This document shows, in pieces, positions 1 to 5,698 of a stretch of 7,310 nt of DNA; position 1 is the stretch's first letter; the number at the start of each line of letters is the position of its first letter. A program made the translations under genes and the position numbers. Origin of the DNA: Desulfamplus sp. (GTDB lineage: Bacteria > Desulfobacterota > Desulfobacteria > Desulfobacterales > Desulfobacteraceae). The stretch is from NCBI GenBank assembly GCA_015232935.1, contig JADFYT010000108.1, positions 1 to 7,310 on the forward strand, read 5' to 3'. The notes below the pieces were generated by a model. That model did no database searches. It worked only from the letters and a program-made list of their open reading frames with translations, and had not been told where the DNA came from.

Positions 1-12
1 TTTTAAAATTTA

Positions 13-40
13 CCATGAAAATGCATTTTGATTTTCATGG
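13..40 (-). terminator. Hairpin after the last gene, possible operon terminator
   Basis: A perfect 10-base inverted repeat, CCATGAAAAT (13-22) and ATTTTCATGG (31-40), encloses an 8-base loop 54 bases past the last stop codon. On the transcribed strand it is followed by TAAATTTTAAAA, which is AT-rich but lacks a clean U-tract, so it could be a weak intrinsic terminator or a 3'-end stabiliser. An alternative inner palindrome, AAAATGCATTTT (18-29), overlaps it. The rest of 1-94 shows no gene. Confidence 0.45.
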
Positions 41-63
41 TCCGGAGTGTCCAAAACACGGAC
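40..63. repeat. Imperfect hairpin in the 3' untranslated tail
   Basis: Arms GTCC (40-43) plus GTGT (47-50) pair with ACAC (56-59) plus GGAC (60-63) across a 5-base loop and a 3-base bulge. It directly abuts the larger hairpin at 13-40 and may form part of the same 3'-end structure. Function not known. Confidence 0.35.
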
Positions 64-94
64 ATGACCTTTTGATTTGCGTACGGGAGATGAC

Positions 95-2488
95 TTATTT
101 GAATTTTGAAGCAAGGTTGCTGTCAATGACATAGATGCACACCTCTTTTGCACCCTGCTGGGTATATCCAAATTTTGATACCATGTTGGCAACAAGAAAT
201 TCGATATCACTTTTAAGCCGTTCATCATAGGTCTTGAAATTAGGCAAATCAAAATCCTTAATGGCACGACCAAAATTCTCGTTTCCAAGAAAGGGCTCAA
301 GCACCCTTTTTTTCAAGCTGTTTATATACCTCTCATGTAAAGAGTCAAATAGTTTGGTTTGGGATATATCTTTTCCCTCAATCATTATTTCGCGTGTAAG
401 AGCATTTGTTGTGTACTCTTTGAGCACATCCTTGCGCATCTCCTGACGCTTGGCAGGACTGAAGTTCTCGGCAGAGAGACGGTTTTCGATACTTTCAAGA
501 AATACTGTGGTCACATTAAGAATGTCATTGGTAAAAAAACATCTGCCTGAAGAACCGATCTCAAAATTGACGGCAGAGATATAGTTCTTGATGTCCTTTG
601 ATATCTGCTCCTCGTTATAGTAATAGAGCGACTCCTTTACCTGCTGAAGAACATTGTAGTCATACATTCGCAACAGTGAATCAAGGAAACCGTCAGGTAT
701 CATTTTGGGCATCTGTGTCATCAGGTTTCTGAAAAAAGAGCAAAGATCAAGCATGTTTATCAGCCGGTCTTCCAGCACAAACCTGCCTGTCCAGGGTCTG
801 CGTAGTACCCTGGGTTTGGGCATCTCTTCCCCCCGTGCGAATCTGGAGTAAAACTGATCAAAGATTCTTATTGAATCCCTGCCGGAAAAGCCATGGTTGC
901 CTTCTGTCTCTGACTCTGCAAGAATTTTTCTCCACATTTTGGCTGTAAGTGCCTTGCGGTCATCATTATCAAGCCATTCAGGCAGGCTGCCTGAATATAT
1001 CTCCATCTTGAGAAGCATCAATTGATCATCACAATAGAGCCTGTATCTGGAACTGTTTTTGATCCATTCCATAAGGCTTTCAGACTTTGCTTTCAAACGG
1101 GAAGAGACAATTATCCTTGCAAAATTTTCAATCACCATGGGAAGAAAGCTCTCTTGAATATGCCTTCCAAAAATATCGCAATAGATCTTAACCTCTGTGT
1201 TGATATCAAGTACATATGGAATATTGATATACTGAATCCTGTCTGAAAACGAGGGAAAATCCTTGATATTCTCCTTGTCTTCAGGGTTCATGAGAGCCAG
1301 GAACAAAGAGTTGACACTCTCCTCGATATCCTCAACCTTATGCACTGCCTCGCTTATGATATTGTGAAGCTCCACCATCCTTTCCACGTTATGGGACTTT
1401 ATATCCATAAGGGCATAGATGCCGTTGTTTGTCTTTGCAAATCTTGAATATACATAATGGATAAGATTGCTGTCCCTGAACAGGTTGTTGATTCTGTTTT
1501 GAACCATCTGGTTGGTAATCACATTCTGCTGTACCGGACGATCTCCTGGATTGAACACACTTATTCCTGCACCAAGCCTCCGGTTGAAGTAGTATGGCCT
1601 TGCATGGAGCATTTCAAAAACCCTGGCAGGTTCCCCGAGTCTTTCTAACAGTGACTGATAAATAGATTCACAGATAGTACAGCACTCTCCGCTGAATACC
1701 CAGTCATATTGCTTCTCAGTAAAAAGACGCCATTTAAATTCATCATTCTTGATCAATTTATCCAGAATCTTGCGTCTGTGACTTTTAGGAATTATGAGTA
1801 TCGGGTTATCATGGGATATGCAGGGAATTTCAATATGCGAGGCATTAAAGCCGGAACCTATACACTGCTCTGTTACCATTTCACTGGTTCTGGCGGGAAC
1901 CTTATGGTCAGATTTTTCTATGAGTTCAACAAGTCGCTCAATAGCAGTAACTGTCTCTGCTCTTCCATGACCTCCAAGAGTCTCGATATCAAGTCTCCAC
2001 ACCACCTCATATCGCATCCCCTCCTCTGTGTTGGCATAGGCTTCAAATTTTTTCAGCAGGTTATTCAAAAAAGTGCTTTTTCCGCAACCATGTGGACCAT
2101 GAAAAATATAGATCCTGTTCTGTTGGGTTCCATGACGCAAACCTTCCATATGCTTCATCAGGCGATTGGCAAAGAGTTTGTCCGTAAAATAGGGATTTTC
2201 AGACCCTTCAACAAAAAGACGGGTGCAGTCGTAATTAACAAGAGAAAACTCATCAGGCTCATTCAGGATGGAGTCTTCAGGGACATCCACATGTGTTTGC
2301 ATCATATCGTGAAAAACCTGGAACACATTGCGAAGCATCTCCGAAGGTCTTGTCTCGACAAGACCAAGAAAACTCTTGAAGCTGATGGGTTTTAGCCTTT
2401 CATAATCTCCTATCTCAACGTTAAGCAGTTGAATCGCCTTTTCAGCCCTGATTATATCATCTTCCATACCAAGGGATTGTGTAGCCAT
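95..2488 (-). CDS. Divergent second PrkA-family AAA+ protein
   Basis: This protein is 797 residues long from the preferred start. It has a clear P-loop, GPHGCGKST (131-139), after an N-terminal helical region like that of PrkA. The PrkA hallmark Cys-x2-His-x2-Pro-ILIIP follows at 223-233, and then GECCTICESIYQSLLER (267-283), matching the family's Cys/Trp-Tyr block. From G356 to N401 it aligns without gaps to the Walker B-to-sensor 1 stretch of the prkA product in this same window, but the acidic pair Asp-Glu is replaced by M361-D362. The sensor 1 Asn (N401), the DR finger (416-417) and a sensor-2-like GFSGRDSIRIF (533-543) remain. The C-terminal 250 residues resemble the PrkA C-terminal domain without its Cys cluster. 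An ATG at 2551 is also open, but it lacks a Shine-Dalgarno site and overlaps spoVR by 61 bases. The ATG at 2488 has AAGGGAG and follows the spoVR stop by two bases. PrkA family membership is convincing; kinase or ATPase activity is uncertain. Confidence 0.86.
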   Translation of the reverse strand: MATQSLGMEDDIIRAEKAIQLLNVEIGDYERLKPISFKSFLGLVETRPSEMLRNVFQVFHDMMQTHVDVPEDSILNEPDEFSLVNYDCTRLFVEGSENPYFTDKLFANRLMKHMEGLRHGTQQNRIYIFHGPHGCGKSTFLNNLLKKFEAYANTEEGMRYEVVWRLDIETLGGHGRAETVTAIERLVELIEKSDHKVPARTSEMVTEQCIGSGFNASHIEIPCISHDNPILIIPKSHRRKILDKLIKNDEFKWRLFTEKQYDWVFSGECCTICESIYQSLLERLGEPARVFEMLHARPYYFNRRLGAGISVFNPGDRPVQQNVITNQMVQNRINNLFRDSNLIHYVYSRFAKTNNGIYALMDIKSHNVERMVELHNIISEAVHKVEDIEESVNSLFLALMNPEDKENIKDFPSFSDRIQYINIPYVLDINTEVKIYCDIFGRHIQESFLPMVIENFARIIVSSRLKAKSESLMEWIKNSSRYRLYCDDQLMLLKMEIYSGSLPEWLDNDDRKALTAKMWRKILAESETEGNHGFSGRDSIRIFDQFYSRFARGEEMPKPRVLRRPWTGRFVLEDRLINMLDLCSFFRNLMTQMPKMIPDGFLDSLLRMYDYNVLQQVKESLYYYNEEQISKDIKNYISAVNFEIGSSGRCFFTNDILNVTTVFLESIENRLSAENFSPAKRQEMRKDVLKEYTTNALTREIMIEGKDISQTKLFDSLHERYINSLKKRVLEPFLGNENFGRAIKDFDLPNFKTYDERLKSDIEFLVANMVSKFGYTQQGAKEVCIYVIDSNLASKFK

Positions 2489-2490
2489 AA

Positions 2491-4299
2491 TCAATTTATC
2501 TCCCTTTTGATCAGCTTTCGGTTTTCCATCACATACAGTACCCTTTTCCATGCAATAGCCTGAGATTCCTGCTTTACCTGAGGAGATGCCTGTTGTGCGG
2601 GAGAGGGTGGATTCCAGTAATTAACAAATCTTTGATGCGATGAGGCATCTTTGGAGACATATGGTTCGCTGGTTTCGAGCCTGACAGATCTACCCCAGAG
2701 ATATTCAAGCCCTATCATGGTGTTTTCAATGTAATCCACCTTAAGGGGTTTGCCCTCAAATTTATGTACCAGATAAAGAGGGCCCTGGGCGGTTTTTTCA
2801 TGATTCACAGTAACAACAGGGGGATGATACAAAGTATCGATGAGCATCTGCTTGTATGCTTCTGCCTTACGGGATTTTATATAGTATTGCCATGACATCC
2901 GCTCTCTGTTAAGGCGTTTTCCTGATACAAAGAGATTGTGCTTGTTCATGAACTCCTGATCTATGTAGGTGTTTATAAAGGTAAAGTCACACAGATTTTC
3001 CCGTATTGCAAAGATGCGATCAAGGCCAGTGCCTTTATTTGTATTGTATTTTTGCCGCTTGACCTCATCATGAAGATTTAAATAATCAAAAGAGTAGCAG
3101 CCACGGTCATCCATATCGATAATATGGTAAAACAGACGCATGCCAAGAGCATATGGATTGAGTCCCACCTTGGGCATGGCAGTGACACCCGCGTTAACTT
3201 TGGCAAAATCCACTTCATGACCCCTTATTCTGTCATCTTTCATAAAGAGCATTTCATGCCAGATACTTGCCCAGCCCTCATTCATAATCTTGGTTCTTAT
3301 CTGGGGCTGAAAAAAGATAGAGGTATTTCTGACAATCTCCATCACGGATTTAATCCATCTGTTTTCATCTTTTTCCAAAAATGAGGAGTATTTCATAATA
3401 TACTGCATGACATCCATGCGGATATTCTCTTTTTTTTCGGTATATCTTTTATAAAAAGCGTCAAATTCAGGATATTTGATTCTGACATCTATAAAAAAGT
3501 CATTCTCGTTAACTACAATCCTTGATCTGGAATCCGCTAAACCTATATCCTCAACCTGATCCTGGATCAGGTTGTTTTGCTCAAGATCATTGTCTTGAGA
3601 TTGCTCTATGGAATCTGACAGATCCATGTTGCCATCTATGTTCTCATCTTTTTTTCTGCCTATACTGTTATAGCGGGTGATCTCTTTTAAATATTCATTT
3701 TGAGATACCCTCTTCTCTTTTTGAAGGAATATATCAAAATAGTAATCCAGTTTTCCCAAAATCCGCTTTTCATCAGGACTTACCGCTTCAGACACCTGGT
3801 TGTGATATCCTACAAGGTTATCAATTCCGCGGGCAAACTCAATTACGTAATCGACCCATCTGCCCTTTTCAGAGCGATATTTCGCAACAAGCCGTTTATC
3901 AGCAAGGGCCTGACCTGTAAAATCATAGTCCCATGTATGTTTGAAAAAAAGATTGTTCTGAAAAAAGTCAATGTGAGCCAGCACATGATAAAAAATCATG
4001 ACATTGAGCCAGTCAGGGTTGTTATCGTTATAAAAGGATATGGGAGGTCTTGTGTTTATAACTGTTTCATAGGGATTGCTGGGATAAAGTTCATACATTC
4101 CCTTACCTGAAATAACTCGTACATCATGTACCCAGTAGTCATAAAGCGTTGGTATCATCACCTTGGGGCTAAGCTCAATCATGTCCCTGTTAGTGACTAT
4201 ATACTCAAGGGATTCATCCTCAAACGAAAGGCCTGCGTCTCTGGCCCTTCTTTTACATCCCTCCATGATACCTTTGACATGCTGATCAATTATTTCCAT
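2491..4299 (-). CDS. spoVR: SpoVR/YcgB family protein
   Basis: This 602-residue protein belongs to the SpoVR family (B. subtilis SpoVR, needed for spore cortex formation; E. coli YcgB). It has the family signatures HVLAHIDFFQNN at 105-116 (HxxxH, H105 and H109), FFQPQIRTKIMNEGWASIWHE at 329-349 (E341, H348, E349) and GLNPYALG at 379-386. The clustered His and Glu residues look like a metal site, but no enzymatic activity is established for the family. It is longer than the roughly 470-510 residues usual for the family. Two regions account for this: an Asp/Gln/Asn-rich linker at about 216-258 and a Pro/Gln-rich C-terminal tail at about 560-602. There is no signal peptide or membrane helix. The start is fixed by AAGGGGG six bases upstream. 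The stop lies two bases before the next start, so the two genes should be translationally coupled. The linker DNA carries three consecutive inverted repeats. Confidence 0.93.
   Translation of the reverse strand: MEIIDQHVKGIMEGCKRRARDAGLSFEDESLEYIVTNRDMIELSPKVMIPTLYDYWVHDVRVISGKGMYELYPSNPYETVINTRPPISFYNDNNPDWLNVMIFYHVLAHIDFFQNNLFFKHTWDYDFTGQALADKRLVAKYRSEKGRWVDYVIEFARGIDNLVGYHNQVSEAVSPDEKRILGKLDYYFDIFLQKEKRVSQNEYLKEITRYNSIGRKKDENIDGNMDLSDSIEQSQDNDLEQNNLIQDQVEDIGLADSRSRIVVNENDFFIDVRIKYPEFDAFYKRYTEKKENIRMDVMQYIMKYSSFLEKDENRWIKSVMEIVRNTSIFFQPQIRTKIMNEGWASIWHEMLFMKDDRIRGHEVDFAKVNAGVTAMPKVGLNPYALGMRLFYHIIDMDDRGCYSFDYLNLHDEVKRQKYNTNKGTGLDRIFAIRENLCDFTFINTYIDQEFMNKHNLFVSGKRLNRERMSWQYYIKSRKAEAYKQMLIDTLYHPPVVTVNHEKTAQGPLYLVHKFEGKPLKVDYIENTMIGLEYLWGRSVRLETSEPYVSKDASSHQRFVNYWNPPSPAQQASPQVKQESQAIAWKRVLYVMENRKLIKREIN
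2500..2506 (-). promoter_or_regulatory. Shine-Dalgarno site deciding the start of the second PrkA homologue
   Basis: AAGGGAG on the coding strand sits inside the last codons of spoVR, 11 bases before the ATG at 2488. The arrangement TGA-TT-ATG puts the stop and the start within reach of one terminating ribosome. No comparable site precedes the alternative ATG at 2551, which is why the shorter 797-residue form is preferred. Confidence 0.68.
3552..3574. repeat. Near-perfect 23-base palindrome inside spoVR
   Basis: Arms CAACCTGATCC (3552-3562) and GGATCAGGTTG (3564-3574) are exact reverse complements around a single central T. The site lies in the stretch encoding the Gln/Asn/Asp-rich linker of SpoVR and is the first of three adjacent inverted repeats. 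Confidence 0.75.
3580..3599. repeat. Inverted repeat in the spoVR linker, second of three
   Basis: CTCAAGA (3580-3586) and TCTTGAG (3593-3599) are perfect 7-base arms around a 6-base loop, TCATTG. It begins five bases after the 23-base palindrome. Confidence 0.6.
3608..3627. repeat. Inverted repeat in the spoVR linker, third of three
   Basis: ATGGA (3608-3612) and TCTG (3614-3617) pair with CAGA (3619-3622) and TCCAT (3623-3627), leaving one bulged A and one central A. This gives a nine-pair imperfect palindrome, eight bases after the second repeat. Confidence 0.5.
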
Positions 4300-4305
4300 G
4301 CAACG

Positions 4306-4312
4306 CCCCCTT
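4306..4312 (-). promoter_or_regulatory. Shine-Dalgarno site of spoVR
   Basis: On the coding strand, AAGGGGG lies six bases before the spoVR ATG at 4299. It falls just after the stop codon of the HicA remnant and supports the chosen start. Confidence 0.75.
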
Positions 4313-4319
4313 CCCTTTT

Positions 4320-4461
4320 TTACTTTGATAGAAGTTTATCAAATTCCTGAACAGTCAATCCCGCCTGCCTGATAATTGCACGAAGTGTTCCTTATAGCTA
4401 TTTCTTTATGATCCGGAATTGTCAAACGACGATTTGGATAAAAAGGTATGCACTGCGTGAT
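4320..4461 (-). pseudogene. hicA: HicA-type toxin gene remnant, 3' end only, frameshifted
   Basis: The spacer between yeaH and spoVR encodes the C-terminal half of a HicA/YcfA-family mRNA interferase in two frames. The upstream frame (4461 to about 4393) reads CIPFYPNRRLTIPDHKEIAI. The downstream frame (4391 to the TAA at 4322-4320) reads GTLRAIIRQAGLTVQEFDKLLSK. Removing one base at about 4392 joins them into the family's typical end, '...VPxHxxxEIxxGTLRxIIRQAGLTxxEFxxLL'. The N-terminal half, with the catalytic Gly-x-His segment, is absent: the similarity begins at the yeaH stop. No hicB is visible next to it. The piece therefore cannot make a toxin and is best read as a fossil of a toxin-antitoxin insertion between operon genes. 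A single sequencing error could explain the frameshift, but not the missing front half. Family recognition is from memory of HicA C-termini, not from a search. Confidence 0.72.
4324..4343. repeat. Hairpin at the end of the HicA remnant
   Basis: TTTGATA (4324-4330) and TATCAAA (4337-4343) form a 7-base stem with a 6-base loop just ahead of the spoVR ribosome-binding site. On the transcribed strand an A-run, not a U-run, follows, so it is not an intrinsic terminator. It could influence spoVR translation or protect a processed mRNA end, or it may simply be part of the decayed hicA code. Confidence 0.4.
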
Positions 4462-4467
4462 ATCACG
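4456..4467. repeat. 12-base perfect palindrome at the yeaH stop
   Basis: CGTGATATCACG is its own reverse complement and contains the yeaH TGA stop (4465-4463). It coincides with the point where HicA similarity begins, so it may mark the insertion or deletion junction, or it may be chance. Confidence 0.45.
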
Positions 4468-5638
4468 ATATAAGATTCTTGATACCCTGAATAATCCTCG
4501 CGTCATCGGCATCCTCATCCATTACATCCATCCTTATAAGATGGGGATGCTTTTCAAGAAGCCCTGATCCCTTGACATAGTTCTCAACTTCTGTAGGCTT
4601 TGATTTTGAATAGCTGTGCTTGGCAACAGTAATGCCTATTCTTGCCACATATGTAAGCATTTTTTTAAGCTCTTCAACAGCTTCCTTGCCCTGGGTGTCC
4701 CAATCATCACCGTCTGTTCCGTGGAAAACATATATATTGTAATCCCTGGCAAGCCCCTCTTTTTCCACAAGCTGGTTGACCATTCGATAGGCAGATACAA
4801 CCTTTGTCCCTCCGGCAACCTTGTAGGAGTAATACTTGTAAAAATCATCCACTTCACGTGCGTCAGTATCATGAAGAATGAAGCGTGTCACCACCTGTTT
4901 GTGATACTGATACAAAAGCCATGAATAGAGCATTACATGCTGGGAGACAACAGTCTGGGTAGGTTTTCCGCTCATGGATCCGGAATAGTCCCTTAGAAAA
5001 AAGATCAGGGCCTGGGATTCGTAGGCCTTCTCCTTTGAGAGAATCCTGTATATCATGTCTGATGGAGAGACAATAAAGGTAGAAGTGTCAATTGCCGAGA
5101 CATCAGGAATATTGCCAAGGCTGATATTTGTCTCGACAATTCGACGCAGAGTCGATTTTTTGTCAAGAATCTGACCAAATCCCCTGTGCTTGTCTGTCAT
5201 CTCATAGGTAAATTTGACAAGTGTGCGTTTGCCGCCCTTGTCGACAAGATTGGGAAGCTCGAAATCCTGGGAAAGAACTTTACCAAGCTCATAGGCATTT
5301 GACTCGAACTCATGTTCACCACCGGAACCCTCTCCAGGCCCCTCTCCATCCCCCTGGCCTTCCCCCTCTCCTTCTTCTCCTGAAGGGCGAATACGCTCCT
5401 CACCGATCACATCGCCCTCTTCTCCTTCACCTGTACCACCGGTTGATTCACCCTCGCCCTCCTCACCAAGCTGGATCTCATCGTGGACAAACTTCTCCTC
5501 AACTGTAGTTGGAACCACCACAATTTTTTCTTTACCCCCACGAACAGGCTTTACAATACGGCCAATACGAATCTTACGTTTAAAGCCGTCCTCTTCCCGC
5601 TTCCTGTCCTTTTCCAGGAGTTCATCCAGAGTTATCAT
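4463..5638 (-). CDS. yeaH: YeaH/DUF444 (UPF0229) von Willebrand factor A-domain protein
   Basis: This 391-residue protein belongs to the UPF0229/DUF444 family, the usual partner of PrkA. A short basic N-terminus (about 1-45) is followed by a Gly/Glu low-complexity linker (about 58-110) and then by the conserved domain. The C-terminal half is a vWA fold with a complete MIDAS site: DYSGS at 217-221, the GGT threonine at T278, and the acidic TDGDD at 308-312. It should therefore bind a divalent metal and mediate protein-protein contact, as vWA partners of AAA+ ATPases generally do. The protein is cytoplasmic, with no signal peptide or membrane segment. The ATG at 5638 is preceded by AGGAGG with 10 bases of spacing, which supports the start. 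The stop codon sits in the 12-base palindrome CGTGATATCACG (4456-4467), next to a HicA fossil. The E. coli homologue lies in the yeaGH operon induced by starvation; the molecular function here is inferred. Confidence 0.95.
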   Translation of the reverse strand: MITLDELLEKDRKREEDGFKRKIRIGRIVKPVRGGKEKIVVVPTTVEEKFVHDEIQLGEEGEGESTGGTGEGEEGDVIGEERIRPSGEEGEGEGQGDGEGPGEGSGGEHEFESNAYELGKVLSQDFELPNLVDKGGKRTLVKFTYEMTDKHRGFGQILDKKSTLRRIVETNISLGNIPDVSAIDTSTFIVSPSDMIYRILSKEKAYESQALIFFLRDYSGSMSGKPTQTVVSQHVMLYSWLLYQYHKQVVTRFILHDTDAREVDDFYKYYSYKVAGGTKVVSAYRMVNQLVEKEGLARDYNIYVFHGTDGDDWDTQGKEAVEELKKMLTYVARIGITVAKHSYSKSKPTEVENYVKGSGLLEKHPHLIRMDVMDEDADDARIIQGIKNLIS

Positions 5639-5647
5639 GATTTATCG

Positions 5648-5654
5648 CCCTCCT
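5648..5654 (-). promoter_or_regulatory. Shine-Dalgarno site of yeaH
   Basis: The coding strand reads AGGAGGG, a full match to the anti-Shine-Dalgarno core, ending about 9-10 bases before the yeaH ATG at 5638. It supports independent initiation of yeaH across the 60-base spacer after prkA. Confidence 0.78.
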
Positions 5655-5698
5655 GACCCGGGTTATTACTATTTCTCCTCCACCTGGCCGGATGATCA

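Noticed and set aside
10..300. A 96-codon minus-strand open frame running into the 3' tail
   Set aside because: It overlaps the 3' end of the second PrkA homologue in another frame, lacks a convincing ribosome site and has no family resemblance.
1709..2395. A 228-codon open frame on the plus strand opposite the second PrkA homologue
   Set aside because: It runs antisense to a gene with clear P-loop and PrkA motifs, including the Walker A region, and its translation shows no recognisable domain. I treat it as a shadow frame.
2489..2551. The longer 818-residue form of the second PrkA homologue
   Set aside because: The start has no Shine-Dalgarno site and forces a 61-base overlap with spoVR, while the ATG at 2488 has a good site and typical operon spacing.
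4126..4350. A plus-strand open frame across the spoVR start
   Set aside because: It is antisense to the spoVR N-terminus and to the HicA remnant, with no sign of its own coding signals.
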